Below are positions 33,391-41,755 of a stretch of DNA of 64,000 nt, piece after piece. The position numbers and the translations under genes were made by a program. The stretch lies in assembly GCA_045646365.1 (NCBI GenBank), contig JAZRKP010000075.1, positions 189,194-253,193 on the forward strand. The letters are read 5' to 3'. The stretch comes from SIG454 sp045646365. Its GTDB lineage: Bacteria > Bacillota > Clostridia > Monoglobales > Monoglobaceae. The notes under the pieces are model-generated. The model was given only the letters and a program-made list of their open reading frames with translations. It had not been told where the DNA came from and made no database searches. Every line of letters begins with the position of its first letter. Position 1 is the first letter of the stretch.

Positions 33391-34218
33391 TTAAATAAAG
33401 TGTTTTATTGCGAAATAAATGAGTATAATAAGTCCTAAAATTATTCTGTAATAGCCGAAGGCTTTGAAATCGTGTTTACGGATATAGTTCATTAAAAATT
33501 TGATTGCGAAAACTGAAACTATAAAGGAAACCACAGTTCCCGTAATCAAAACAATCCATTCCTGAGGAGAAAGGTTGAATCCGAATCCCAATATTTTAAG
33601 AGCACTCGCCCCGAACATAACGGGGATTGCAAGGAAAAATGAAAATTCGGATGCTATACCCCTGCTTGTTCCGAGTAAAACAGCACCGAGGATAGTTGAG
33701 CCTGAACGGGATGTTCCGGGGATTAACGCAAGGACCTGAAAACATCCTATTAAAAATGCTGTTTTATATGTAAGGGCAGACAATTCGTTAATCTTCGGCG
33801 ATTTCTGTCTGTTTTCTATTATAATAAAAAATATTCCGTAAAGCAAGAGTGCGATGCCGATAACATACGGTGTTGAAAGGTATTTATCAATAACATCCTC
33901 GAATAAAAAGCCGATAACTGCGGCAGGAATAACCCCAACTATAACCTTAAACCAAAGAAACCAGGTATCTCTCTTCTGGAAATCGGTTTTCTGCGGAGAA
34001 AACGGGTTCAGCTTATTGAAATAAAGAAGAACAACCGCAAGAATTGAGCCGAACTGAATAACGACCTTGAACATATTCATAAAATCTTCACTGCAATCAA
34101 GGTTTAAAAACTGGTTGACGAGAATAAGGTGACCCGTACTGCTTATGGGAAGCCATTCGGTTATTCCCTGAATTATACCTAAAATTATTGATTTTAAAAT
34201 TTCTGCAAAATCTATCAT
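33391..34218 (-). CDS. uppP: undecaprenyl-diphosphatase UppP/BacA
   Basis: A 275-residue integral membrane phosphatase that recycles the undecaprenyl carrier for wall synthesis and gives basal bacitracin resistance. Both family motifs are seen: QGITEWLPISSTGHLIL (about 14-30) and the second, LIPGTSRSGSTILGA. About eight membrane helices. The start is ATG at 34218 after AAAGGAG; an in-frame stretch further upstream has no ribosome binding site. Confidence 0.95.
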   Translation of the reverse strand: MIDFAEILKSIILGIIQGITEWLPISSTGHLILVNQFLNLDCSEDFMNMFKVVIQFGSILAVVLLYFNKLNPFSPQKTDFQKRDTWFLWFKVIVGVIPAAVIGFLFEDVIDKYLSTPYVIGIALLLYGIFFIIIENRQKSPKINELSALTYKTAFLIGCFQVLALIPGTSRSGSTILGAVLLGTSRGIASEFSFFLAIPVMFGASALKILGFGFNLSPQEWIVLITGTVVSFIVSVFAIKFLMNYIRKHDFKAFGYYRIILGLIILIYFAIKHFI

Positions 34219-34286
34219 AAAGCACTCCTTTTGATGTAATTTTAAACACATACAATAATTATATCATATAATTTCAAAAAATGCAC

Positions 34287-34315
34287 TAACTTTTTTAAAA
34301 AAGTTTTAGTATAAT
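34287..34315 (+). promoter_or_regulatory. ldh promoter region with overlapping palindrome
   Basis: TATAAT at 34310-34315 has a weak -35 (TAACTT, 34287-34292) at 17 bp. A perfect 18-bp palindrome, AACTTTTTT/AAAAAAGTT (34288-34305), covers the -35 and spacer, which is a plausible operator for redox or carbon control of lactate formation. It does not match the Rex box I know. Confidence 0.45.
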
Positions 34316-34359
34316 AAAATTCAGTATGAGAAACATAATAATAAAAAGGAGTGAGTTTT

Positions 34360-35319
34360 TTGAGGAACTGGTCATCTTTAGAAAAAAGAAAGGTTGCAAT
34401 CGTCGGAACAGGTATGGTTGGTATGAGTTATGCTTATGCTATGCTCAATCAGGGCGCCTGCGACGAACTTGTTTTAATTGATATAAACAGGGAAAGAGCG
34501 GCGGGAGAAGCTATGGACTTAAACCACGGAGTTCCGTTTGCGGGAAATAATATGCGTATCATTGCAGGTGGATATGAAGAATGTGAGGATGCTGATATAG
34601 TTGTTGTTTGTGCGGGAGTGGCACAGAAACAAGGTGAAACAAGACTTGATTTACTACAAAGAAATGCTGAAGTTTTAAAAAGTGTTACTAAGCAGATAAT
34701 GGAGTCAGGCTTTACGGGAATTATTGTTGTTGCAACAAACCCTGTTGATGTTATGACGAGAATTGTTCAGGAATGTTCGGGGTTTAACTCAAAACGAGTT
34801 ATTGGTACGGGGACAATCCTTGACACTGCAAGACTCCGCTATATGGTTGGAGAATACTTTTCTGTTGACCCGAGAAATATCCACGGCTATGTTATTGGTG
34901 AACACGGGGACAGTGAGTTTGTGCCGTGGTCTCAGGCTTTGCTTTCAACCAAAAGAGTGACGGATATTTGCAGTGAAAATAATTCATATTCAATAGAAGA
35001 TTTGGAAAAAATAAGTGAGCAGGTCAGAACATCTGCATATACTATAATTAAAGCGAAAAAAGCAACATATTATGGTATAGGAATGTCTATGGTGAGGCTT
35101 ACCAAAGCAATTCTTGGCAACGAAAACAGTGTACTGACGGTTTCTGCAAAGCTTACAGGAGAGTACGGACAAAACGGAGTCTATGTGGGAGTGCCTTGTA
35201 TAATAGGCAGGAGCGGAATCGGGAAAATCCTTGAAATTGATTTAACTGACGAAGAAAAAGAAAAGTTTCTTGCCTCCTGTAATACCTTATCCGCATCATA
35301 TAATGAAATAATAAATTAA
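34360..35319 (+). CDS. ldh: L-lactate dehydrogenase
   Basis: A 319-residue NAD-dependent enzyme that reduces pyruvate to L-lactate. The Rossmann loop is VAIVGTGMVGMSYAYAML; the substrate loop AQKQGETRLDLLQRN has Gln at the position that separates lactate from malate dehydrogenases (Arg in the latter); GTGTILDTARLRY and GEHGDSEFVPWS hold the catalytic Asp-His pair. The start is TTG at 34360, eight bases after AAGGAG; a GTG at 34351 is part of that Shine-Dalgarno. Monocistronic, divergent from uppP. Confidence 0.93.
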   Translation: MRNWSSLEKRKVAIVGTGMVGMSYAYAMLNQGACDELVLIDINRERAAGEAMDLNHGVPFAGNNMRIIAGGYEECEDADIVVVCAGVAQKQGETRLDLLQRNAEVLKSVTKQIMESGFTGIIVVATNPVDVMTRIVQECSGFNSKRVIGTGTILDTARLRYMVGEYFSVDPRNIHGYVIGEHGDSEFVPWSQALLSTKRVTDICSENNSYSIEDLEKISEQVRTSAYTIIKAKKATYYGIGMSMVRLTKAILGNENSVLTVSAKLTGEYGQNGVYVGVPCIIGRSGIGKILEIDLTDEEKEKFLASCNTLSASYNEIIN

Positions 35320-35404
35320 ATCATTGACTAAAAGGAAAATATATGATAAAATAAGTGTGTATGTTTTGCACACTTATTTTTATTTGAAAATACGGAGTTA
35401 GTCA

Positions 35405-35857
35405 ATGAAAGCTGTTATTCAGAGAGTTAAGAACGCCTCGGTTGAGGTTGAAGGTAAAATTGTTGGTGAAATCGGTCAGGGACTTCTGGTTTTTCTGGGC
35501 GTCGGACAAGAAGATAATGAGAAAATTGCAGATAAGATTGTGGATAAAATCTCAGGAATGAGAATTTTTGAGGACGAGAATGAGCGGATAAATCTCAGCC
35601 CTGCTGATGTTGAGGCTGAAATCCTTGTTATATCTCAGTTTACCCTTTATGCGAACTGCAGAAAAGGAAACCGTCCGAGTTTTATAGAAGCAGCTTCGCC
35701 TGATAAGGCTAATGAGCTTTATGAATATACGGTCGGTCTGTTTAGGGAACGATTCAAGAAAACCCAGACTGGAATTTTCGGGGCAGATATGAAAGTCAGT
35801 TTGTTAAATGATGGTCCGTTCACCATTGTTCTTGACAGTAAGGAGCTTGCGATATGA
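35405..35857 (+). CDS. dtd: D-aminoacyl-tRNA deacylase
   Basis: A 150-residue proofreading enzyme that removes D-amino acids from tRNA. Signature motifs: ISQFTLYANCRKGNRPSF (SQFT and NxPSF) and NDGPFTIVLDS with the Gly-Pro gatekeeper. The length is standard. Its stop overlaps the mtnN start in ATGA, so the two are coupled. Confidence 0.94.
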   Translation: MKAVIQRVKNASVEVEGKIVGEIGQGLLVFLGVGQEDNEKIADKIVDKISGMRIFEDENERINLSPADVEAEILVISQFTLYANCRKGNRPSFIEAASPDKANELYEYTVGLFRERFKKTQTGIFGADMKVSLLNDGPFTIVLDSKELAI

Positions 35858-36543
35858 TTGGAATAATCGGGGCAATGAAGCCCGAAATTGATGGAATAAA
35901 GGCTATAATAGAAAATAGTGAAACGAGAGTTATAAGCGGAATAGAATTTGTTTGCGGAAATGTCGGCAATGTTAAAGTCGTTGCGGCACAAAGCGGAATA
36001 GGTAAGGTTTTTGCCGCAATCTGTGCTCAGACTATGATTCTTGAATATACCCCTGATATTGTTATAAATGTGGGCGTGGGTGGAACACTTTCGGAAAAGC
36101 TTGGTATTGGGGACATCGCTGTTGCCAACGCCGTTGTTCAGCACGATATGGATACATCACCGCTCGGAGACCCTGTCGGACTTTTGTCGGGAATAAATAT
36201 AGTTGAAATTCCGTGCAGTAAAAAGGTTTCGGAATTGGTGAGCAAATGTGCAACGGAGCTTGGAATTAAAAATGAACAGGGGATTATTGCATCAGGTGAC
36301 CAGTTTATAGGAAGTGCTGAGCAAAAAAATAAGATAAAGACAAATTTTGATGCAATCGCTTGTGAAATGGAAGGCGGAAGCGTTGGGCATGTATGCTATG
36401 TCAACGGAGTTGACTTTTGTGTTATAAGAGCTATCTCTGACAGCGCAAACGGGGAAGCGTCAATGGATTATCCTGAATTTATGAAATTGGCGGCGCAGAA
36501 TTCTATAAATGTGATGAAAAAATTTCTTGCGGAGTGTGAATAA
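35854..36543 (+). CDS. mtnN: 5'-methylthioadenosine/S-adenosylhomocysteine nucleosidase
   Basis: A 229-residue nucleosidase that splits MTA and SAH to adenine and the thioribose, for methionine salvage and methyl-cycle clearing. MIGIIGAMKPEIDGIK at the start, SGIGKVFAAICAQTMI, VGVGGTLSEKL, the catalytic EMEGGSVGHVCY and the VIRAISDSAN near the end (catalytic Asp) are typical. Translationally coupled to dtd by overlap; AAGGAG is seen upstream. Confidence 0.94.
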   Translation: MIGIIGAMKPEIDGIKAIIENSETRVISGIEFVCGNVGNVKVVAAQSGIGKVFAAICAQTMILEYTPDIVINVGVGGTLSEKLGIGDIAVANAVVQHDMDTSPLGDPVGLLSGINIVEIPCSKKVSELVSKCATELGIKNEQGIIASGDQFIGSAEQKNKIKTNFDAIACEMEGGSVGHVCYVNGVDFCVIRAISDSANGEASMDYPEFMKLAAQNSINVMKKFLAECE

Positions 36544-36545
36544 GC

Positions 36546-37094
36546 GTGGCGGAAAGAAAAAGCGTTCTTGAAAAGGCGTCAGATTACATAATAAGCTTTT
36601 TTATATATAGCGTGGTTATTTGGATTTTTAATGCGCTCTCAGGCTGGATTGTTAATCCTGCAGGGGGCTTTGACGGCGGACTCCTTTATGGTCCTTATGC
36701 GCCGTTCCTTGCCCTTTTGGTTATGGGTGTTATGCTTATTTTTAACCTTATAAAAAAATACGGCAAGGCAAAAGAAATAAATCCAACACCTGTTCTTCTG
36801 GTGATAATTTCGCTTATTGTTTTTCTTGGATTTGAGTATCTCGGCTCGGTGGTTTATGAACTGATAACGGGACAAATGCCGTGGGATTACAGTGAAAAAA
36901 TATTTAATATAAATGGGAGAATCTGTTGGGAGAATACTATATTTCTGACAATTTTTGAGTTGATTTGTGTTTATGTGGCACAACCGTTTTTTAATCGTGA
37001 GATTGACAGAGTATGGGTGAGCGCAAAGCTCATTATCACAATGTCGATTGTTGCGATATTCATTACGGATATTATCTGCACATTTTTAAAATAG
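36546..37094 (+). CDS. putative ABC-transporter-type membrane protein (PF06541/CmpB-like)
   Basis: A 182-residue integral membrane protein with about five membrane segments. Its WDYSEKIFNINGRICWENTIFL stretch matches the YSxxxFNxxGRI(C) signature of the family named ABC_trans_CmpB, in which no ATPase partner has been shown to my knowledge; function unknown. GTG start two bases after the mtnN stop, so translation may depend on coupling. Last but one in the dtd-mtnN transcript. Confidence 0.75.
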   Translation: MAERKSVLEKASDYIISFFIYSVVIWIFNALSGWIVNPAGGFDGGLLYGPYAPFLALLVMGVMLIFNLIKKYGKAKEINPTPVLLVIISLIVFLGFEYLGSVVYELITGQMPWDYSEKIFNINGRICWENTIFLTIFELICVYVAQPFFNREIDRVWVSAKLIITMSIVAIFITDIICTFLK

Positions 37095-37103
37095 GTGATT
37101 GGT

Positions 37104-37709
37104 ATGAAAAAGTTTGTATTTCTGCTTGGAATTGTTATAATCCTTTTTTGTGGCTGTGAGTCCGCTCCTGAAGAGACGGGGACTTTTGATTATGATGCAA
37201 TGGATAAGAAATTCGGACAAATGCAGGAGGAAGAGCCTGAGGAAATAGATGATACAGAATCATTTGATGATGAGTTTGATTCAATATACAGTGTCATTAA
37301 GGAGTATGCAGAGGATTTGATTGAGAAAAATGTGGAAAACTGTATCTCGGCTTTCCCCGAAGAATTTCTTCAAATGATTATGGAGGAGCGGGGTTGCAGC
37401 AGAGAGGTCGCCCGTGGGATTGCTATAAGCAAAATTGAGGAGCATTTTCATAGTAAAGAAAGAGAATACCGAGAAATTCTGGAAATATGGAACGATGTTC
37501 CTCATAGAATAAGAATAGAGGAAATTAAACATTTCTCGCAAAGAGCAACGCTTAAAGAAATTTACTTAGGCTATGGCGTTAAAATTCAGGAAGCGGCAGT
37601 TGTTGAATTTACTGTTGAAGCCGGAGCGGAAAGAGAAATGGGCGAAATCAGACTGGTTAAGCTGGAAAGCGGGAACTGGGCTCTTGATATGAGCTTCTTT
37701 GAAATATAA
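37104..37709 (+). CDS. predicted lipoprotein of unknown function
   Basis: A 201-residue exported protein: basic start, hydrophobic segment and an imperfect lipobox ending in Gly-Cys (FLLGIVIILFCGC, Cys18). An acidic linker follows (EEEPEEIDDTESFDDEFD), then a domain of about 140 residues that I do not recognise; it resembles small all-alpha/beta extracytoplasmic domains repeated in Firmicute lipoproteins (VEFTVEAGAEREMGEIRLVKLESGNW). Start at ATG 37104 with AGGTGATTG before it. It ends the dtd-mtnN-CmpB-like cluster. Confidence 0.6.
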   Translation: MKKFVFLLGIVIILFCGCESAPEETGTFDYDAMDKKFGQMQEEEPEEIDDTESFDDEFDSIYSVIKEYAEDLIEKNVENCISAFPEEFLQMIMEERGCSREVARGIAISKIEEHFHSKEREYREILEIWNDVPHRIRIEEIKHFSQRATLKEIYLGYGVKIQEAAVVEFTVEAGAEREMGEIRLVKLESGNWALDMSFFEI

Positions 37710-37743
37710 AATGAAATTTTTTGAAAAAATTTCTTGTAAACTA

Positions 37744-37772
37744 TTGAAAAAAATCAATTTTTGTAGTATTAT
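37744..37772 (+). promoter_or_regulatory. gdhA promoter
   Basis: TTGAAA (37744-37749), 17 bp, TATTAT (37767-37772). A small hairpin GTCGC-AGT-GCGAC lies in the 5' leader before AGAAGGAA. Pattern match by eye. Confidence 0.5.
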
Positions 37773-37824
37773 ATAATGCAGAATTTTTATTTCGTCGCAG
37801 TGCGACAAGAAAGAAGGAATTATT

Positions 37825-39174
37825 ATGTTAAAAAATGCTTACCTTAACAGCGTTATGGAAACTGTTGTTAAGAGAAATCCGGGCGAACCTGAATTCCATC
37901 AGGCAGTAGCTGAGGTTCTTGAATCATTAGAGCCTGTTATTGAAGCGCATCCGGAATATGAGGCTGCAGGCCTTATTGAAAGAATTGTTGAACCTGAAAG
38001 ACAGATTGTTTTCAGAGTTCCGTGGGTTGATGACAACGGCAAGGTTCAGGTTAACCGTGGTTTCCGTGTTCAGTTCAACAGTGCAATCGGACCATATAAG
38101 GGCGGTCTCCGTTTCCATCCGTCAGTTTACATAGGTATTATCAAGTTCTTAGGTTTTGAACAGTTATTTAAAAACTCTCTTACAAGCCTCCCAATCGGCG
38201 GCGGTAAGGGTGGTAGTGACTTCGACCCAAGAGGTAAGAGCGATGGCGAAATTATGAGATTCTGTCAGAGCTTTATGACAGAGCTTTCCCGTCATATCGG
38301 TTCCCATATCGATGTTCCGGCAGGTGATATCGGTGTTGGTGCAAGAGAAATCGGCTACCTTTTCGGTCAGTATAAGAGAATCTGCAATAACTTTGAAAAT
38401 GCAGTTTTAACAGGTAAGGGTATTCCTTACGGCGGTAGCTTAATCCGTCCTGAAGCAACAGGCTTTGGTGCTGTTTACTTCGCTGACGAAGTTTTAAAGA
38501 GCTACGGTGAAAGCATTAAAGGTAAGACTTTTGCAGTTTCCGGTTTTGGTAATGTTGCATGGGGTGCTGTTCTTAAGATTAACCAGCTCGGCGGTAAGGT
38601 TTTAACAATCTCCGGTCCTGACGGTTATGTATATGACGAAGACGGTATAACAGAAAAAAAAGCGGCTTATATGCTCGAAATGCGTTCTTCCGGCCGTGAT
38701 AAGGTTCAGGATTATGCTGATAAGTTCGGTGCTAAGTTCTTTGCAGGCGAGAAGCCATGGGGTGTTAAGGTTGATGTTGCTCTTCCTTGCGCAACTCAGA
38801 ACGAAGTTCAGATTGAAGACGCTAAGAAGATTGTTGCAAACGGAACAAAATACTATATCGAAGTTTCTAATATGCCAACAACAGCAGAAGCAGTTGAATA
38901 CTTTGTAAATAACGGCGTTGTTGTTGCTCCGTCAAAGGCTGTTAATGCCGGCGGTGTTGCAGTTTCTGCTCTTGAAATGAGCCAGAACAGTATGCGTCTT
39001 TCTTGGTCAAGAGAAGAAGTTGACGAAAAGCTCCACGGAATTATGGTTAACATCTTCAATAGCTGTAACGAGGCTGCTAAGCAGTACGGTATGGAGGGTA
39101 ACCTCATTGCCGGTGCTAACATTGCAGGCTTCCAGAAGGTTGCAGATGCTATGATGGCACAGGGTGTTATCTAA
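37825..39174 (+). CDS. gdhA: NADP-type glutamate dehydrogenase
   Basis: A 449-residue hexameric-type dehydrogenase that aminates 2-oxoglutarate. Seen: RVPWVDDNGKVQVNRGFRVQFN, GPYKGGLRFHPSV, the catalytic Lys in SLPIGGGKGGSDFDPRGKS, GDIGVGAREIGYLFGQYK, and the nucleotide-binding VSGFGNVAWGA. The codon choice (many GTT, CTT, AAG, uniform) is that of a highly expressed gene. Monocistronic with its own terminator. Confidence 0.95.
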   Translation: MLKNAYLNSVMETVVKRNPGEPEFHQAVAEVLESLEPVIEAHPEYEAAGLIERIVEPERQIVFRVPWVDDNGKVQVNRGFRVQFNSAIGPYKGGLRFHPSVYIGIIKFLGFEQLFKNSLTSLPIGGGKGGSDFDPRGKSDGEIMRFCQSFMTELSRHIGSHIDVPAGDIGVGAREIGYLFGQYKRICNNFENAVLTGKGIPYGGSLIRPEATGFGAVYFADEVLKSYGESIKGKTFAVSGFGNVAWGAVLKINQLGGKVLTISGPDGYVYDEDGITEKKAAYMLEMRSSGRDKVQDYADKFGAKFFAGEKPWGVKVDVALPCATQNEVQIEDAKKIVANGTKYYIEVSNMPTTAEAVEYFVNNGVVVAPSKAVNAGGVAVSALEMSQNSMRLSWSREEVDEKLHGIMVNIFNSCNEAAKQYGMEGNLIAGANIAGFQKVADAMMAQGVI

Positions 39175-39193
39175 TAAAAAAGATAAATAAGTT

Positions 39194-39220
39194 GAGCCGA
39201 CCATTAAGGTCGGCTCTTTT
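39194..39220 (+). terminator. gdhA terminator
   Basis: A 9-bp stem GAGCCGACC (39194-39202) with 39208-39216, loop ATTAA, followed by TTTTG. Confidence 0.88.
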
Positions 39221-39276
39221 GTTATTTATTGCTATTTTTAAAGAGATTTTTTTGTTTTCCTGATTGAAAATTTTAA

Positions 39277-39305
39277 TTGACATATCAGGTTAAATTTAAT
39301 ATAAT
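39277..39305 (+). promoter_or_regulatory. consensus promoter upstream of aldo/keto reductase operon
   Basis: A perfect TTGACA (39277-39282), 17 bp, perfect TATAAT (39300-39305). It leaves a 5' leader of about 130 nt (to 39440) with no recognised riboswitch; the leader is AT-rich with a GGCG...GTGC patch and would be long for a plain promoter. Confidence 0.8.
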
Positions 39306-39440
39306 AAAAGGCGTACAAGATTTGTGCTCAGGGGGAATATAACATAGCAAAATTATAGACCTAACCGACGAACTTTTGAGTTATATTAAAATTATTTTTA
39401 TTTAGAAATAAGAAAATGGAAAATATTGGAGGGGGATAAT

Positions 39441-40433
39441 ATGATTTACAATGCCAGTGAAAAGAGATATGATTCAATGGTATACAATAAGTGTGGAGAA
39501 AGTGGACTTAAACTTCCTGCCGTTTCTTTGGGATTGTGGCATAATTTCGGGGATAAAAATAATTATGAAAATATGTGCAATATGTGTTTTACGGCGTTTG
39601 ATAACGGGATAACACATTTTGACCTTGCTAACAACTACGGGCCAAAGGCTGGAAGTGCTGAAACAAATTTTGGAAAGATATTAAACGATAATATGAAGCA
39701 TTATCGTGACCAAATGGTTATAAGTACCAAGGCGGGATATTATATGTGGGAAGGTCCTTACGGGGATTTCGGTAGTAAGAAATACTTAGTTTCAAGCCTT
39801 GACCAGAGCCTTAAACGAATGAACCTTGACTATGTTGATATTTTTTATCATCACAGAATGGATAAGGACACCCCGCTTTATGAAACGATGTGGGCACTTG
39901 ACGGGATTGTTAAAAGTGGAAAGGCTCTTTATGTCGGACTTTCAAATTATGACGGCGAGACAATGAAAAAGGCGGCGGATATTTTAAATGAACTTCATTG
40001 CCCGTTTATAATCAACCAGAACAGATACTCAATTTTTGACCGTACAGTTGAAAATAATGGTATCCTCAAAACTGCGATTGATGAGAAAAAAGGAATGATT
40101 ATTTTCAGTCCGCTTGAACAGGGTCTTTTGACGGAGCGGTATTTAAAGGGGATTCCGACAGATAGCAGAGTCAGAACTGACGGACGGTTCCTCAACGAAA
40201 AATCGCTCACGGAAGAAAAAATGCAAAAGATAAAGAGCCTTAACGAAATGGCTATGGAAAGAGGACAGAGCCTTGCTCAGATGGCACTCTCGTGGGTTTA
40301 TAGCCGTGAAGGAGTTACAAGCGTGTTGGTTGGGGCATCAAAACCTGAACAGATTACGGAGAATATAAAAATGCTTGATAACACAGTATTTACACAAGAA
40401 GAAATAGAAAAAATTAATAAAATAGTATTATAA
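39441..40433 (+). CDS. aldo/keto reductase, YghZ (L-glyceraldehyde 3-phosphate reductase)-like
   Basis: A 330-residue NADPH-dependent (beta/alpha)8 reductase. The N-terminal CGESGLKLPAVSLGLWHNFGD and the catalytic tetrad residues (Asp in HFDLANNYG with Tyr, Lys in VISTKAGYYMW, His in FYHHRMD) match the YghZ subgroup; SNYDGETM and VLVGASKPEQI are cofactor-site segments. YghZ reduces L-glyceraldehyde 3-phosphate and other aldehydes. The start is ATG at 39441 with GGAGGGGG before it. First of a three-gene cluster with a YhcH-type protein and an esterase, which suggests sugar or sugar-derived aldehyde metabolism. Confidence 0.87.
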   Translation: MIYNASEKRYDSMVYNKCGESGLKLPAVSLGLWHNFGDKNNYENMCNMCFTAFDNGITHFDLANNYGPKAGSAETNFGKILNDNMKHYRDQMVISTKAGYYMWEGPYGDFGSKKYLVSSLDQSLKRMNLDYVDIFYHHRMDKDTPLYETMWALDGIVKSGKALYVGLSNYDGETMKKAADILNELHCPFIINQNRYSIFDRTVENNGILKTAIDEKKGMIIFSPLEQGLLTERYLKGIPTDSRVRTDGRFLNEKSLTEEKMQKIKSLNEMAMERGQSLAQMALSWVYSREGVTSVLVGASKPEQITENIKMLDNTVFTQEEIEKINKIVL

Positions 40434-40448
40434 ACGGGGGAAACATAA

Positions 40449-40907
40449 ATGATTTTTGATAATTTGAAAAACAAGGAACTTTATTACAAGGCAAATGACA
40501 AATTCGAGGAAGCTTTTTCGTTTATCGACAAAGCGTTAAACGAAAATCTTGCTGAGGGTAAGTATGAAATTGACGGTAAAAATCTCTATGCCATTATCTC
40601 AAGCTACACATCGAAAGCGGTTGATGTTGCGAAGTTTGAGGGGCATCAGAATTATATAGATATTCAAGTGGTTATGTCGGGGATTGAGAAACTGGAAAAC
40701 ATAGAAATTTCAGATGCGACAGAGAAGATTCCTTATAACAGTGAAAAAGATGTTACATTCTATGAAAACACAGACGGAGCAAGCACTCTTGTTGCTAAAA
40801 GCGGTGATTTTGCAGTATTCTTCCCGAACGATATTCATAAACCTGGAATGACTTATGGGGAGACTGCAACTGAGGTTAAAAAGCTTGTTGTTAAAGTAAG
40901 AGTGTAG
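40449..40907 (+). CDS. YhcH/YjgK/YiaL (DUF386) family protein
   Basis: A 152-residue single-domain cupin-like protein: EGHQNYIDIQVVMSGIEKL with the metal-type His/Asp/Gln set, and FAVFFPNDIHKPGM with the closing His. The family includes EbgC and YhcH, thought to aid sugar or sialic-acid catabolism, perhaps as anomerases. It is 15 bp after the aldo/keto reductase and 12 bp before the esterase start. Confidence 0.87.
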   Translation: MIFDNLKNKELYYKANDKFEEAFSFIDKALNENLAEGKYEIDGKNLYAIISSYTSKAVDVAKFEGHQNYIDIQVVMSGIEKLENIEISDATEKIPYNSEKDVTFYENTDGASTLVAKSGDFAVFFPNDIHKPGMTYGETATEVKKLVVKVRV

Positions 40908-40919
40908 GAGGATTTGGTT

Positions 40920-41720
40920 ATGATATATAAAAATATTCCATTAGATGAAAGTGCATATCTTGAGATATATATTGCTGATAAAACAAGGGAGTTTGTTAGA
41001 AATGCTATTTTGGTTATCCCCGGCGGAGGATATTCAAATGTATGCTCTGACAGAGAGGGCGAGCCTATTGGTATGGCGTTTATGCCTTATGGTTATAATG
41101 CTTTTGTTCTTCATTATTCTGTTAATGAAAAGCCGTTTCCGAACCATTTGATTCAGGCATCAAAGGCTATAAAGCATATAAGAGACAATGCGGAAGAATA
41201 TAATATCAATCCAGATAAGGTTTTCGTTGTCGGATTTTCAGCGGGTGGGCATCTTGCGGGGTCTGTTGCAACAATGTGGGACAGAAAAGAAGTTTATGAT
41301 GCTATTGATATGCCTTATGGCTATAATAAACCAAACGGTGCGATGCTTATTTATCCCGTTATTTCGGGTAGTGAAATAAGACACGAGGGAAGCTTTAAAA
41401 GACTCTTTATGACGGAAAATCCAACTCAGGAACAACTTGAAATGGCGAGTATTGAAAAGTGTGTAAGCGAGAAATCTTGTCCGATTTATATGATGCACAC
41501 ATCTAATGATCAGGTTGTTGATGTGAGAAATTCACTTGTTCTTGCAGATGCACTTGCAAAACAGGGAATAAAGTTTGAACTCCATGTCTATCCTGATGCA
41601 CCACATGGAATTGCTCTTGCTAACGAGATTACCAGTGGCGGTTTGGATGTTCACGAAAATAAAGAGATTGCAAAATGGGTTGAAAGTGCAGTAAGGTGGG
41701 CGGAAAAGTTCGCAGAATAA
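40920..41720 (+). CDS. alpha/beta hydrolase (BD-FAE/acetyl-esterase-like)
   Basis: A 266-residue soluble hydrolase with ILVIPGGGYSNVCSDREGEP (oxyanion HGGG-like strand), the nucleophile Ser in VVGFSAGGHLAGS, and Asp (MMHTSNDQVVD) and His (YPDAPHGIAL) of the triad. Close in layout to xylan acetyl esterases and BD-FAE enzymes that deacetylate plant sugars. No signal peptide, so it would act on imported acetylated sugars. ATG at 40920 follows GGAGG by eight bases; the in-frame TTG at 40914 is too near. Last gene of the cluster; a palindromic terminator follows. Confidence 0.85.
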   Translation: MIYKNIPLDESAYLEIYIADKTREFVRNAILVIPGGGYSNVCSDREGEPIGMAFMPYGYNAFVLHYSVNEKPFPNHLIQASKAIKHIRDNAEEYNINPDKVFVVGFSAGGHLAGSVATMWDRKEVYDAIDMPYGYNKPNGAMLIYPVISGSEIRHEGSFKRLFMTENPTQEQLEMASIEKCVSEKSCPIYMMHTSNDQVVDVRNSLVLADALAKQGIKFELHVYPDAPHGIALANEITSGGLDVHENKEIAKWVESAVRWAEKFAE

Positions 41721-41755
41721 AATACAACAAAAGCACGAATGAATCTTCGTGCTTT
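41721..41755. terminator. terminator, left copy flanking repeat B
   Basis: Stem arms around AAAGCACGA / TCGTGCTTT with loop ATGAATCT. The 26 bp at 41730-41755 recur exactly at 42008-42033. With the outer AATACAACA (41721-41729) it forms one half of a longer stem whose other half is now at 42034-42042. Confidence 0.85.

Noticed and set aside
34351..34359. GTG start for ldh
   Set aside because: This GTG is part of the AAGGAG Shine-Dalgarno itself; the TTG at 34360 is correctly spaced.
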